NCBI RefSeq assembly: GCF_003646465.1
Contig: NZ_QZEX01000007.1
Span: 3,945-67,944 of the forward strand
From: Chachezhania antarctica
GTDB taxonomy: Bacteria > Pseudomonadota > Alphaproteobacteria > Rhodobacterales > Rhodobacteraceae
Length of the DNA: 64,000 nt
Direction of reading: 5' to 3'
In this document: positions 16,157 to 25,979 of the stretch, in pieces
Layout of the letters: each line of letters opens with the position of its first letter
Position numbering within the stretch: position 1 is the stretch's first letter
Translations under genes and position numbers: made by a program
Notes under the pieces: model-generated
What the model was told of the DNA's origin: nothing
The model's input: only the letters and a program-made list of their open reading frames with translations
Database searches by the model: none

Positions 16157-17386
16157 ATGACCCCTGGCGCGCGGGCCCAGACGGCAATCGAGATCCTCGA
16201 CCAGGTGCTGACAGGGGCGCCAGCGGAACAATCGCTGACCGCTTGGGCGCGCCGCAGCCGCTTTGCAGGCTCGGGCGACCGGGCGGCCGTCCGCGATCAT
16301 GTGTTCGACGCGCTGCGCTGCCTGCGATCCTGCGCGGCGGCGGGCGGGCAACCGACCTCCGGGCTGGCAGAAGATCCGGCAACGTCCGGACGCGCGCTGA
16401 TCCTTGGGCTGATGCGACTGTCGGGGGAGGATCCTGATCGGATCTTCACCGGGGAAGGCTATGCCCCGCCGCCCCTGACGGATGCCGAGAGGGCAGGGGG
16501 CGCTTCAACGCTGGATGCCCTGTCGCCCGAGGATCAACGGGATCTTCCCGACTGGCTCTGGCCCCTGTTCCGCGACAGCCTGGGCGACGATGCCGAAGCG
16601 GCGGCGCGGGCCTTGCGGCAGCGCGCCCAGGTCCATCTGCGGGTCAACACGCGCAAGACGGACCGCGCCGGGGCCATTGCCCGTCTGGCCGGCGACGGGA
16701 TTGAGGCCGAACCTCACCCGGCCGCAGACACCGCGCTGCGGGTGACCGAAGGCGCGAGGCGGATCCGCAATGCAGCCGCGTTCACCGACGGGCTGGTCGA
16801 ACTGCAGGACGCCGCCAGCCAGGCGGTCTGCGCCGCCTTGCCATTGAGCGACGGACTGCGCGTGCTGGACTATTGCGCCGGCGGCGGGGGCAAGACGCTG
16901 GCGATGGCGGGGCGCGCCAATCTGAAGCTCTTTGCCCATGACGCCGATCCTCGACGCATGCGCGACCTGCCAAAACGCGCGGCGCGCGCGGGGGTGGAGG
17001 TGACGTGTCTTGAAAGCGCGGACCTTGCCGCTGCGGGACCGTTCGATCTTGTGCTGTGCGATGCGCCCTGTTCGGGCAGCGGGGCGTGGCGGCGATCGCC
17101 CGAAGCGAAGTGGCGGCTGACGCCGGACCGGTTGGAAAAGCTGCAAGCGACCCAGTCGGAGATTCTCTGCGACGCCGCGAATCTGGTCGCAAGGGGCGGC
17201 CATCTGGCCTATGCGACCTGCTCCGTTCTTTCAGCGGAGAATAATAATAAAGTTCATGAATTTGTCGAAGAAAATTTTGACTGGAAGATCAATTTTTCCA
17301 GATCTTGGGGTTTGATTGCTTCTGATGGCACCCCGGATTCCGCAAGTGCCGACGGATTTCATCTTTCTACAGTTGAGTACTGTTGA
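16157..17386 (+). CDS. rsmB: 16S rRNA (cytosine-C5) methyltransferase, RsmB/NOL1/NOP2/Sun family
   Basis: The protein is 409 residues. An N-terminal NusB-like helical domain (about 1-130) precedes the methyltransferase domain. AdoMet binding is shown by DYCAGGGGKTL. The two conserved cysteines are in CDAPCSGSG and YATCSV. It would methylate a cytosine in 16S rRNA. Start ATG 16157 lies 7 bp after guaB. The last 50 codons (from about 17,236) are strikingly AT-rich compared with the rest of the gene, yet they align in length with the normal C-terminus (DGFHLSTVEYC). This may be a recombined tail or may overlap control sequence for cckA. Confidence 0.9.
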   Translation: MTPGARAQTAIEILDQVLTGAPAEQSLTAWARRSRFAGSGDRAAVRDHVFDALRCLRSCAAAGGQPTSGLAEDPATSGRALILGLMRLSGEDPDRIFTGEGYAPPPLTDAERAGGASTLDALSPEDQRDLPDWLWPLFRDSLGDDAEAAARALRQRAQVHLRVNTRKTDRAGAIARLAGDGIEAEPHPAADTALRVTEGARRIRNAAAFTDGLVELQDAASQAVCAALPLSDGLRVLDYCAGGGGKTLAMAGRANLKLFAHDADPRRMRDLPKRAARAGVEVTCLESADLAAAGPFDLVLCDAPCSGSGAWRRSPEAKWRLTPDRLEKLQATQSEILCDAANLVARGGHLAYATCSVLSAENNNKVHEFVEENFDWKINFSRSWGLIASDGTPDSASADGFHLSTVEYC

Positions 17387-17476
17387 CGCACCCAGCGGAA
17401 ACGAAGACATTTCAATGACAGAATATGATGTCGAGTTGCCGCGCTGCTCCAAGCGTAGTTCACCACCCCTTAACGG

Positions 17477-19819
17477 GTGATGCGCGAAATGTCCGTAAAT
17501 CCTCATCGGACGGAGGAAATGGTGTACAACGATGCTGCCTTAACGGTTCCGGACTTGCGGGTGGACACGCCATCGCTTGCGCGGGTTGCGCTTGCGGCGA
17601 TCGTGTCGCTTTCGTGCATCATTGCCGGTTTTCTGGGAGCGCTTCCGCCCTTTCTGGCCTTCGCCCTGTTTGCCGTCGGTGCGACGGGGCTGCTGACCGT
17701 CGCCCTTGTCGCGATTCGATTGCGTATACGATTGCGCGAACAGCAGGTCGCCCTTGGCGCGCTGAGCGGGTTCATCGAACGGGACACCGCACCGGCCTTC
17801 ATCACCGACGATGACGGGGTGATCTTCGCCCAGAACGAAGCAGCCACCCGCCAGTTCGACAGCGCCGACGAAGACGCGATGTCGGCGGTCCTGCGCGGAT
17901 TGTTCGCCAATCCCTCGGCCGTGCTTTTCCGGTTAAGGACCCGCGCCGGCGCCGAAGGCATGGCGTACGAGGACCTTATGACCCGCCGCGGCCACATGCG
18001 CCTGACCGCCCACGCGATCGGGCAGGGCGGTTTCCTGTGGCGGTTGCAGGATGTCGCGTCCTCGGGGCAGGCGGTGGGGCTGGAACATTACCCGTTCCCT
18101 GCGCTGACGCTCAGCCGCTCGGGCCGGATCCTGGGGCTGAACCTGCCCGCGCAGAAGATCCTGGGATCGGAATCCGACAGGGTCGATCACGTGTTCCGGA
18201 AATGGCCGCCGCGCAGCGGTTCGCTGAACCGGATCGACGGAATCAACGGCCCGATGGACGTGGCCATTGCCTATCTGGGCGGATCGGCCGGGCGCGAGAA
18301 CTGGATGCTGGTGCCCGTGGGCGAAGGTGCGCCGGGCGCGGGGAACATCGATTCGCTGCCGGTGCCGCTGGTGGAAATTGCCGCCGACGGACGCATCCTG
18401 CAGTCCAACTGGGCCGCCGCGTCGCTTCTGATGATCGAACCGGGAGAAGAGCTGCGCGCCGAGGACCTGATGCAGGGGCTGGGCCGCCCGGTCAGCGAAT
18501 GGGTGCGTGATGCGGCCTCCGGGCTGACCGGCAAGAATTCCGAATTCCTTAAGCTGCGCCGTCCGGAGCGCGAGGTCTTCGTCCAGGCATCGCTGAACCG
18601 CGTGGGCGAGGGCGACGACATCCACCTGATGGCGGTCCTGAACGACGCGACCGAGCTGAAGACCCTGGAAGCGCAGTTCGTGCAAAGCCAGAAGATGCAG
18701 GCGATCGGGCAGCTCGCGGGCGGCGTGGCGCACGATTTCAACAACCTGCTCACGGCGATCTCCGGCCATTGTGACCTGCTGCTGTTGCGTCATGACCCGG
18801 GCGATCAGGATTACGGCGATCTTGTGCAGATCGTTCAGAACGCGAACCGCGCCGCCTCGCTTGTCGGGCAGTTGCTGGCGTTCTCGCGCAAGCAGACGCT
18901 GCGGCCCGAACTGCTGGATCTGCGCGACACGCTGGCCGATCTGACCCATCTGCTGAACCGGCTGGTGGGAGAGCGGGTGACGCTGACGCTCAGCCACGAT
19001 CCGGTGCTGAAATCGATCCGCGCCGACAAACGGCAGCTGGAACAGGTGCTGATGAACCTTGTCGTCAACGCCCGCGACGCGATGCCCGACGGGGGCGAGA
19101 TCCGGATAGAAACCGAAGTCGTGATGCTGACCGAACCGCTGAAACGAGACCGGGCCACCGTGCCGCCGGGCGAATTCGTGATGCTGCGCGTGGCCGACGA
19201 AGGCAAGGGCATCCCGTCGGACAAGCTGACCAAGGTGTTCGAGCCATTCTACACCACCAAGCGCACGGGCGAGGGCACCGGCCTGGGCCTGTCGACGGCC
19301 TACGGGATCGTCAAGCAGTCGGGCGCGTTCATCTTCGTCGACAGTGTCGAGGGCAAGGGCACCGTCTTCACGCTGTACTTCCCGGCCTTCGATGCCAATG
19401 CCGACATGCCAGAGGTGCCCGATCAGGAAGAAGTGAAGGCCCCGGCGCGGCAGGGCGAAGGCGTCGTCCTGCTGGTGGAAGACGAACCGCCCGTGCGCGC
19501 CTTCGCCTCGCGCGCCCTGCGCCTGCGCGGCTACACGGTGCTGGAGGCCGAGTCGGGCGAAGACGCGCTGCGACAGCTGGAGGACCTGTCGCTGAACGTC
19601 GATATCTTCGTGACCGACGTTGTCATGCCGGGGCTCGACGGGCCAAGCTGGGTGCGCAAGGCGCTGGAGGAGCGTCCCGACGTCCGCGTCGTCTTCGTGT
19701 CGGGCTACGCCGAGGATGCGTTCGGGGACAGCGGGCCCACGGTGCCCAATTCCGTTTTCCTGCCGAAACCGTTCTCGCTCAACCAGCTGACCGAAACGGT
19801 CTACCAGCAGCTCGCCTGA
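17477..19819 (+). CDS. cckA: cell-cycle hybrid histidine kinase CckA
   Basis: This is a hybrid kinase that in alphaproteobacteria feeds phosphate through ChpT to CtrA. It is 780 residues. Two membrane helices lie at about 36-56 and 59-81, then PAS-like regions (about 95-400). The phosphoacceptor is His419 in GGVAHDFNNLL, a CckA hallmark. The ATPase domain has an N-box (LMNLVVNARDA) and GTGLGLSTAYG. A C-terminal receiver has Asp714 in FVTDVVMPG. The start is uncertain: GTG 17477, ATG 17480, ATG 17489 and ATG 17519 share the frame. The gene stands alone between rsmB and recA. Confidence 0.92.
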   Translation: MMREMSVNPHRTEEMVYNDAALTVPDLRVDTPSLARVALAAIVSLSCIIAGFLGALPPFLAFALFAVGATGLLTVALVAIRLRIRLREQQVALGALSGFIERDTAPAFITDDDGVIFAQNEAATRQFDSADEDAMSAVLRGLFANPSAVLFRLRTRAGAEGMAYEDLMTRRGHMRLTAHAIGQGGFLWRLQDVASSGQAVGLEHYPFPALTLSRSGRILGLNLPAQKILGSESDRVDHVFRKWPPRSGSLNRIDGINGPMDVAIAYLGGSAGRENWMLVPVGEGAPGAGNIDSLPVPLVEIAADGRILQSNWAAASLLMIEPGEELRAEDLMQGLGRPVSEWVRDAASGLTGKNSEFLKLRRPEREVFVQASLNRVGEGDDIHLMAVLNDATELKTLEAQFVQSQKMQAIGQLAGGVAHDFNNLLTAISGHCDLLLLRHDPGDQDYGDLVQIVQNANRAASLVGQLLAFSRKQTLRPELLDLRDTLADLTHLLNRLVGERVTLTLSHDPVLKSIRADKRQLEQVLMNLVVNARDAMPDGGEIRIETEVVMLTEPLKRDRATVPPGEFVMLRVADEGKGIPSDKLTKVFEPFYTTKRTGEGTGLGLSTAYGIVKQSGAFIFVDSVEGKGTVFTLYFPAFDANADMPEVPDQEEVKAPARQGEGVVLLVEDEPPVRAFASRALRLRGYTVLEAESGEDALRQLEDLSLNVDIFVTDVVMPGLDGPSWVRKALEERPDVRVVFVSGYAEDAFGDSGPTVPNSVFLPKPFSLNQLTETVYQQLA

Positions 19820-19841
19820 ACTGGCGCGCTGCAGCGGTACG

Positions 19842-19857
19842 GTAACCTTACATTAAC
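19842..19857 (+). promoter_or_regulatory. possible CtrA-binding site between cckA and recA
   Basis: GTAA at 19842-19845, seven bases, then TTAAC at 19853-19857. This differs at one position from the CtrA consensus TTAA-N7-TTAAC. It lies just after the cckA stop in a 366 bp gap that is otherwise without a gene and that also holds the SOS box. Direct neighbourhood to cckA makes it worth noting, but chance occurrence is possible. Confidence 0.3.
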
Positions 19858-20111
19858 CAATATCTTCAAAAGTGAATCGCAGGGCCGGGGTTCAGCCCCC
19901 GGACCTCACGGTCCCCCAGCCGTGCTTGGTGCACATGGCGCCAGATCGCGACCGGCTCGCCCCCCTCTGAGCCGGCGCGATCAGCGCCGTGGTGTTCAAC
20001 GGTTCGGCTTGGGGAGGCAGATGATCGGGTGGGTTTCGCGCGAGTTCTCCACGGCGCTGTTGGCGCTTTGTGGATAATTCGATTGAAATGTTCTCCTTTT
20101 GGTCTTATTTA

Positions 20112-20126
20112 GAACAAGAGGTGAAC
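20112..20126 (-). promoter_or_regulatory. LexA (SOS) box upstream of recA
   Basis: GAAC-N7-GAAC on the plus strand, which reads GTTC-N7-GTTC on the minus strand. This is the SOS operator typical of Rhodobacterales and other alphaproteobacteria. It lies 60 bp before the recA start and marks LexA control of recA. An AT-rich stretch just upstream (around 20,077-20,112) is the likely core promoter region. Confidence 0.82.
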
Positions 20127-20185
20127 GAAGCATCAATTGTCGCCCCCTTGCGAGTGTGACAATAAGGAAAGGACCGAAACAGGCT

Positions 20186-21262
20186 ATGGCGGATCTCCTG
20201 ACAATGGGCAGCAAAACGAACCCTGACAAGCAGAAGGCGCTCGACAGCGCGCTGGCACAGATCGAACGGCAGTTCGGCAAGGGCTCGATCATGAAGCTGG
20301 GCGGCGACAATCCGGTAAAGGAGATCGCGTCGTCTTCGACCGGGTCGCTTGGGCTCGACATCGCACTGGGAATCGGCGGCTTGCCGATGGGCCGGATCAT
20401 CGAAATTTACGGGCCGGAAAGCTCGGGCAAGACGACTCTGACGCTGCACTGCATCGCCGAACAGCAGAAAAGCGGCGGCATCTGCGCCTTTGTCGATGCG
20501 GAACATGCGCTCGACCCGCAATATGCCCGCAAGCTGGGCGTCGACCTGGACGAGCTTCTGATCTCCCAGCCCGACACCGGCGAACAGGCGCTCGAGATCA
20601 CCGACACGCTGGTCCGTTCGGGCGCGGTGAACATGGTGGTGGTCGATTCCGTGGCCGCGCTGACGCCAAAATCCGAACTTGAAGGCGACATGGGCGATTC
20701 GAGCGTCGGCGTGCAGGCCCGCCTGATGAGCCAGGCGATGCGCAAGCTGACCGGCTCGATCAGCCGGTCGAAATGCATGGTGATCTTCATCAACCAGATC
20801 CGGATGAAGATCGGCGTCATGTTCGGGTCGCCGGAAACGACGACCGGCGGCAACGCGCTGAAATTCTATTCCTCGGTCCGGCTCGACATCCGCCGCATCG
20901 GCGCGGTCAAGGATCGCGACGAGATCGTGGGCAATGCCACGCGCGTGAAGGTCGTCAAGAACAAGGTCGCGCCGCCGTTCAAGCAGGTGGAATTCGACAT
21001 CATGTATGGCGAAGGCATTTCCAAGACCGGCGAATTGCTGGATCTGGGGGTGCTGGCCGGCGTAGTGCAGAAATCGGGTGCCTGGTTCAGTTACGGCGAC
21101 GAACGGATCGGGCAGGGGCGCGAGAACGCCAAGCAATACCTGAAGGACAACAAGCGCATCGCCTTCGAGATCGAGGACAAGATCCGTGCCGCGCATGGGC
21201 TTGAATTCGACATGCCCGAAGGCGGCGGCGACAGCGACGACGGCGATATCCTGGAGGCCTAA
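20186..21262 (+). CDS. recA: recombinase RecA
   Basis: RecA binds single-stranded DNA, carries out strand exchange and triggers LexA self-cleavage. It is 358 residues, normal for the family. Walker A is GPESSGKTT from Gly76. The conserved [20 protein letters not shown] stretch and the filament and DNA-binding loops ([20 protein letters not shown]) are intact. The acidic C-terminal tail (GGGDSDDGD) is also typical. The frame is open upstream of ATG 20186, but that part overlaps the SOS box and is not coding. The stop overlaps by 4 bp the end of a convergent small gene. Confidence 0.97.
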   Translation: MADLLTMGSKTNPDKQKALDSALAQIERQFGKGSIMKLGGDNPVKEIASSSTGSLGLDIALGIGGLPMGRIIEIYGPESSGKTTLTLHCIAEQQKSGGICAFVDAEHALDPQYARKLGVDLDELLISQPDTGEQALEITDTLVRSGAVNMVVVDSVAALTPKSELEGDMGDSSVGVQARLMSQAMRKLTGSISRSKCMVIFINQIRMKIGVMFGSPETTTGGNALKFYSSVRLDIRRIGAVKDRDEIVGNATRVKVVKNKVAPPFKQVEFDIMYGEGISKTGELLDLGVLAGVVQKSGAWFSYGDERIGQGRENAKQYLKDNKRIAFEIEDKIRAAHGLEFDMPEGGGDSDDGDILEA

Positions 21263-21570
21263 CCGGCCTTGCGGGGGCCGGCCTCTTCGGTCGGCTCCCA
21301 CCCCATGTCATGCGACAGCCAGCTTTCGAGCGATTCAGGCTTGATGAATTCGTGCAGGACTCCCGATCCCGCAAGATCCGCCATGAACGTGCCGGCCGCA
21401 TCGGCCGTTCGGAAGTCGTGGAGCACCATGATCTCGTTCCGGTCGGCCACGCCGTAGTGGACGGATTCCGACAACACGCCCCAGTTCTGACGAAACTCGG
21501 CATTTGCGCCATACTCTCTGCGGAATGCATCGAAATCCGTGGTGGTGAAACGAATGAAAAGACGGGCCAT
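21259..21570 (-). CDS. hypothetical protein, tandem paralogue 1
   Basis: The protein is 103 residues, soluble, with no recognised domain. It is clearly related to the next gene: both share NAEFRQ-x-WGV, HDF-x-T-x-DAAG, ADL-x-x-SGV and a C-terminal W, about one third identity. The size and alternating pattern would suit a ferredoxin-like or dimeric alpha/beta-barrel fold, but this is a guess. It converges on recA with a 4 bp overlap of the ends and is probably co-transcribed with its paralogue 33 bp upstream. Confidence 0.7.
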   Translation of the reverse strand: MARLFIRFTTTDFDAFRREYGANAEFRQNWGVLSESVHYGVADRNEIMVLHDFRTADAAGTFMADLAGSGVLHEFIKPESLESWLSHDMGWEPTEEAGPRKAG

Positions 21571-21603
21571 GATGTCCCCTGTGTGCGGTGATGAAGCGGC
21601 CTG

Positions 21604-21876
21604 TTAGCCGATGCTCTGCGTGATCCAGACGTCCGATGCCTCCGGCACGGTGACTTCGGAGGCCACGCCCGAGGCTTTCAGATCGGCCAGAAAGATGCCC
21701 GCAGCGTCCATTGTGTCGAAGTCGTGGAACATCGTGATGTCCTGCGGATCCACGCAATGGCGATAGGCCCCGTGATCACGCACGCCCCAGGTCTGCCGGA
21801 ATTCGGCGTTTTCCTGGTACAGGTTCTGCCACTGGACCGGGTCGGCCACCCTGAAACGAAAATAGACGCGGATCAT
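21604..21876 (-). CDS. hypothetical protein, tandem paralogue 2
   Basis: The protein is 90 residues and a paralogue of the preceding minus-strand gene, with the same core motifs (NAEFRQTWGV, DAAGIFLADL). The start is preceded by a GGAGAGA-like ribosome site on the minus strand. It diverges from alaS, whose start lies about 145 bp away. Function is unknown. The pair probably arose by local duplication, since they are adjacent, same-strand and of equal length. Confidence 0.7.
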   Translation of the reverse strand: MIRVYFRFRVADPVQWQNLYQENAEFRQTWGVRDHGAYRHCVDPQDITMFHDFDTMDAAGIFLADLKASGVASEVTVPEASDVWITQSIG

Positions 21877-22021
21877 CCTATCTCTCCGATATGGGACGAG
21901 CCTAGGCGGAACCCCTTAGAAACCGGTAAACGGGCGGCTGCGAGACGCCCCCGGTGGACAGGCTTCGCGCAGGTGGGTATGTGGAACGGCACCCTGAATT
22001 CCGCGTCGAAGGCCCGCCCCC

Positions 22022-24682
22022 ATGCCCACCGTTAACGATATCCGGTCTACCTTTCTGAACTACTTCCAGAAGAACGGCCACGCGGTCGTCCAATCCAGCC
22101 CGCTTGTCCCGCGGAACGATCCCACGCTGATGTTCGTCAACTCGGGCATGGTGCAGTTCAAGAACGTCTTCACCGGTGTCGAGCACCGCGATTATTCGCG
22201 CGCCACGACGGCGCAGAAATGCGTCCGCGCCGGGGGCAAGCACAACGATCTTGATAACGTGGGCTATACCGCCCGCCATCATACCTTCTTCGAAATGATG
22301 GGGAATTTTTCGTTCGGGGATTACTTCAAGGAACAGGCCATTCCCTTCGCGTGGGAGATGGTGACCAAGGAACTCGACATCCCCGCCGACAAACTGCTGG
22401 TCACGGTCTACCACACCGATGACGAAGCCGCCGATCTTTGGAAGAAGGTCGCGGGCCTGCCCGACGACCGCATCATCCGCATCGCGACGGATGACAATTT
22501 CTGGATGATGGGCCCGACCGGCCCCTGCGGCCCGTCGTCGGAGATCTTCTTCGATCACGGCGATCACATCTGGGGTGGGCCTCCGGGCAGTCCGGACGAA
22601 GACGGCGACCGTTTCGTCGAGATCTGGAACATCGTCTTCATGCAGCACGAACGGTTCGAGGACGGTTCCCAATCCGACCTCCCGCACCCGTCGATTGATA
22701 CCGGCATGGGGATCGAGCGCGTGGCGGCGCTACTGCAGGGGACCAACGACAACTACGCGACCGACCTGATGCGTTCGCTGATCCTGGCGAGCGCGGAGGC
22801 CACGAGTTCCGACCCCGACGGCCCGGGCAGCGTGCATCACCGGGTGATCGCGGATCACCTGCGGTCGACATCTTTCCTTATGGCCGATGGCGTGATGCCA
22901 TCGAACGATGGCCGCGGCTACGTGCTGCGCCGGATCATGCGGCGCGCGATGCGTCATGCGCATCTGCTGGGGGCCAAGGATCCGGTGATGTACCGGCTGG
23001 TGCCCGCGCTGGTCCGCCAGATGGGCGCGGCCTACCCGGAGCTCGGCCGCGCCCAGGCGCTGATCGAGGAAACCCTCCGGCTGGAAGAAACCCGCTTCAA
23101 GCAGACGCTCGACCGCGGGCTGAAACTGCTGGACGATGAACTGGCCGGCCTGCCCGGGGACGCGAACCTGCCGGGCGAGGCGGCGTTCAAGCTTTACGAT
23201 ACCTACGGCTTCCCGCTCGACCTCACGCAGGACGCGCTGCGCGAAAAGGGCAGGGCGGTCGATACCGATGGCTTCGACAAGGCCATGGCCGAACAGAAGG
23301 CCAAGGCCCGCGCGGCGTGGTCCGGTTCGGGCGAGACGGCGGATGCGACCGTCTGGTTCGACGTGGCCGACGAACACGGCGCCACCGATTTCCTGGGGTA
23401 CGAGACCGAGACGGCCGAGGGCCAGATCGTGGCCATCGTGGAAGGCGGCGCGCTGATCGACAAGGCGGGCAAGGGCGCCACGGTCCAGATCGCCCTGAAC
23501 CAGACGCCGTTTTACGGTGAATCCGGCGGGCAGGTCGGCGATACCGGCGTGCTGAAGACCGATACCGGCACGGCCACGATCACCGACACCAAGAAGACGG
23601 CGGGCGTTTTCATCCACATGGCCGAAGTGACCGAGGGCGAAATTGCCAGCGGCGAACCGGCCATGCTGGAGGTCGATCACACCCGCCGTACCGCCATCCG
23701 CGCCAACCATTCGGCCACGCACCTGCTGCACGAAGCGCTTCGCGAAACGCTGGGCGATCACGTGGCGCAGCGCGGCTCGCTGAATGCGCAGGACCGTCTG
23801 CGGTTCGATTTCTCCCACGCCAAGGCGCTGACGGTCGAGGAGATGGCCAAGGTCGAACGCGACGTGAATGCCTTCATCCGGCAGAACGCCCCTGTCGAGA
23901 CGCGGATCATGGCGCCCGACGACGCGCGTGAGATCGGCGCGCAGGCTCTGTTCGGAGAGAAGTACGGGGACGAGGTCCGCGTGGTGTCGATGGGCATGCA
24001 GCCGGGCTCGGGCAAGGGCGCAGACAAGGCGACCTATTCGCTGGAACTGTGTGGCGGCACCCATGTGAAACAGACGGGCGATATCGGCGCCTTCGTGACG
24101 GTGGCCGACAGCGCGTCCTCCGCCGGTGTGCGCCGGATCGAGGCGCTGACCGGGCAGGCGGCCCTGGATTACCTGGCCGGTCAGGGCGAGAGGCTGGCCG
24201 AAGCGGCATCGGTCCTGAAATCCGGCGTGGCCGAGGTGCCCGAGCGTGTGAAGGCCCTGCTGGAGGAACGCAAAGCGCTGCAGGCCGAGGTCGCGCAATT
24301 GCGTCGCGAGGTGGCGATGTCGGGCGGCGGTCAGGCCGCGCCCGAAGCGAAGGACGTGAACGGCGTGCCGTTCCTCGCCCAGGTGCTGACCGGCGTCACG
24401 GGCAAGGACCTTCCGCCGCTCGTCGACGAACACAAGACGCGGTTGGGCACGGGCGCGGTGCTGCTGATCGCCGATACCGGCGGCAAGGCGGCTGTTGCGG
24501 CGGGCGTCACGGATGACCTGAAAGACAGGATCTCGGCCGTCGACCTCGTCCGTGCGGCGGTCGAAAAGCTGGGCGGCAAGGGCGGCGGTGGCCGGCCCGA
24601 CATGGCGCAGGGCGGCGGGCCGGATGCAACGGCCGCCGATGCGGCGATCGCGGCCGCGGAAATAGTACTGGGAGAGAAATGA
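22022..24682 (+). CDS. alaS: alanyl-tRNA synthetase
   Basis: The enzyme charges tRNA-Ala with alanine and edits mischarged serine and glycine. It is 886 residues, full length. The N-terminus [20 protein letters not shown] is typical, and the class II core contains [16 protein letters not shown]. The editing domain carries the metal motif [11 protein letters not shown], then [10 protein letters not shown]. The C-terminal oligomerisation region has coiled coil near residue 750 and ends with glycine-rich sequence ([14 protein letters not shown]). The stop overlaps the start of a DUF1330 gene by ATGA. Confidence 0.97.
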   Translation: MPTVNDIRSTFLNYFQKNGHAVVQSSPLVPRNDPTLMFVNSGMVQFKNVFTGVEHRDYSRATTAQKCVRAGGKHNDLDNVGYTARHHTFFEMMGNFSFGDYFKEQAIPFAWEMVTKELDIPADKLLVTVYHTDDEAADLWKKVAGLPDDRIIRIATDDNFWMMGPTGPCGPSSEIFFDHGDHIWGGPPGSPDEDGDRFVEIWNIVFMQHERFEDGSQSDLPHPSIDTGMGIERVAALLQGTNDNYATDLMRSLILASAEATSSDPDGPGSVHHRVIADHLRSTSFLMADGVMPSNDGRGYVLRRIMRRAMRHAHLLGAKDPVMYRLVPALVRQMGAAYPELGRAQALIEETLRLEETRFKQTLDRGLKLLDDELAGLPGDANLPGEAAFKLYDTYGFPLDLTQDALREKGRAVDTDGFDKAMAEQKAKARAAWSGSGETADATVWFDVADEHGATDFLGYETETAEGQIVAIVEGGALIDKAGKGATVQIALNQTPFYGESGGQVGDTGVLKTDTGTATITDTKKTAGVFIHMAEVTEGEIASGEPAMLEVDHTRRTAIRANHSATHLLHEALRETLGDHVAQRGSLNAQDRLRFDFSHAKALTVEEMAKVERDVNAFIRQNAPVETRIMAPDDAREIGAQALFGEKYGDEVRVVSMGMQPGSGKGADKATYSLELCGGTHVKQTGDIGAFVTVADSASSAGVRRIEALTGQAALDYLAGQGERLAEAASVLKSGVAEVPERVKALLEERKALQAEVAQLRREVAMSGGGQAAPEAKDVNGVPFLAQVLTGVTGKDLPPLVDEHKTRLGTGAVLLIADTGGKAAVAAGVTDDLKDRISAVDLVRAAVEKLGGKGGGGRPDMAQGGGPDATAADAAIAAAEIVLGEK

Positions 24683-24969
24683 TGGGCGCTCTTTGGATCA
24701 CCAATGTCCACGTGACGGACGAAGAAAGCTACGGCAAATACGCGAAACTGGCGGGCCCCGCCATCGCCAAGCATGGCGGGACGTTCCTTGTCCGCGGCGG
24801 GCGCTACGTGCAGCTTGAGGGTCGCGAGCGCGCCCGCAATGTCGTGGCGCAGTTCCCCAGTGTCGAGGCGGCGGTGGATTGCTACAACTCCCCCGAATAC
24901 CAGGAGGCTCTTTCGCACGCGAAGAACGCCTCCGAACGCGACCTCGTGGTCGTGGAAATGGTCGAATAA
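24679..24969 (+). CDS. DUF1330 family protein
   Basis: The protein is 96 residues of the DUF1330 family, a ferredoxin-like small fold. Typical features are a start resembling [29 protein letters not shown] and a late YNSPEYQEA. Biochemical role is unknown in general. It is translationally coupled to alaS (ATGA overlap). The stop lies immediately before the end of a convergent VOC gene, so a terminator must be shared or absent. Confidence 0.85.
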   Translation: MMGALWITNVHVTDEESYGKYAKLAGPAIAKHGGTFLVRGGRYVQLEGRERARNVVAQFPSVEAAVDCYNSPEYQEALSHAKNASERDLVVVEMVE

Positions 24970-24970
24970 G

Positions 24971-25552
24971 TCAGTACGGGTTCTTCGGGGCCCGGTCTTC
25001 CGACAACGACCCTTGCCGGCGCAGAACCAGCAGTTCGATCGCGTCGGCGAGGTGGCTTTCCTGAATGTTGTAATCGCCGGCCTCCACCCGCTTGCGGTGC
25101 GCCTCGATCATGACATCGGCATGGGTGCAGCCCACGGGCGGCTCGAACCGGTAGCTGGCCAGTTCGATCAAGAGGCCCATCGGGTCCTTGAAGTAGATCG
25201 AATCCATGAAACCGCGGTCTTTCACGCCGGAATGCCCGATCCCGCGTTCGTCGAGCCGCGTTACGGCCTGGCTGAACGTGGCCTTCGAGACGTTGAAGGC
25301 CAGGTGGTGGACACAGCCCGGATCGGTCGGCGTGCGGCGCTTGTCGGGCGTCCGGGTCTCGTTCGTGAAGACGGTGATCAGCCGCCCGTCGCCCGGGTCG
25401 AAATACAGGTGCCCCTCGTCGGGATTGTCGAGGTTGGGCTGGTCGAAGATGAAGGGCATGCCCAGAAGGCCTTCCCAGAAATCGATGCTCGTCTGACGGT
25501 CGGCCCCGGTCAGCGTGATGTGATGGACGCCTTGTGCCTGCAATTTTCGCAT
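24971..25552 (-). CDS. VOC (glyoxalase/dioxygenase) family protein
   Basis: The protein is 193 residues with two VOC half-modules. The N-terminal HHITLTGADRQTSIDFWEGL provides a metal-ligand His. A second motif is CVHHLAFNV near residue 75, and the acidic ligand region is SIYFKDPMGLLIELA. The family includes ring-cleaving dioxygenases, glyoxalases and lyases. I chose the ATG at 25552 because upstream residues are not family sequence and GGAGGAACAGAC provides a ribosome site. It lies downstream of the TRAP/FAH cluster on the same strand, across a 330 bp repeat, so a role in the same catabolic route is possible. Confidence 0.8.
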   Translation of the reverse strand: MRKLQAQGVHHITLTGADRQTSIDFWEGLLGMPFIFDQPNLDNPDEGHLYFDPGDGRLITVFTNETRTPDKRRTPTDPGCVHHLAFNVSKATFSQAVTRLDERGIGHSGVKDRGFMDSIYFKDPMGLLIELASYRFEPPVGCTHADVMIEAHRKRVEAGDYNIQESHLADAIELLVLRRQGSLSEDRAPKNPY

Positions 25553-25642
25553 GTCTGTTCCTCCCGTTTGGCCCTTGGAAGGTAGCACGAAGCGCTGTCC
25601 GAGAAACCGATCGTCGCGCGCAGGTAACGTGCGTGGCAGAAC

Positions 25643-25970
25643 AGCTCGGGTTCACCACAGAGATGGGCCCGCCATCCCTGCAGACCCACCATCGTCTGGT
25701 TTGGGCCTGAGCGCTCACGCCCCTCCCGTCAAGGGCAAGCCGCGCTGGCGCGCGGGGCTGCGCCGCCTTGACGGGAGGGCCGCGACCGCTCCTGCTGGCC
25801 CCAGGCGACGGTGGCTCCGCAGGGATGGCTTTGGGTGATCCATGTGGACCGGGCAGGCGCGCGCCCCTGTTCTTCTTTTCCCAAATACTCCCGCCGGAGG
25901 CATCCGCCCATGGGCCGCGTCCGACCGGCCCGGAACAATTGCCGTAGGGTGCGTGGTCCCCACGCACCGC
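25643..25970 (+). repeat. long dispersed intergenic repeat, copy 1
   Basis: About 330 bp that match 37875-38231 closely in the same orientation. Landmarks in order are AGCTCGGGTTCACCACAGAG, a CCGTCAAGGG/CCTTGACGGG inverted repeat, CCCCAGGCGACGGTGGCTCC, GTTCTTCTTTTCC, a GC-rich block, and GTAGGGTGCGTGGT near the end. It fills the gap between the VOC gene and the FAH-family gene and codes for nothing convincing. The internal inverted repeat could fold into a strong hairpin. Confidence 0.8.
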
Positions 25971-25979
25971 CACTGGCCT

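Noticed and set aside
22730-24433. Long open frame of 567 codons antisense to alaS
   Set aside because: High-G+C genes leave long antisense frames. The sense frame is a complete alanyl-tRNA synthetase and the antisense product has no family features or ribosome site.
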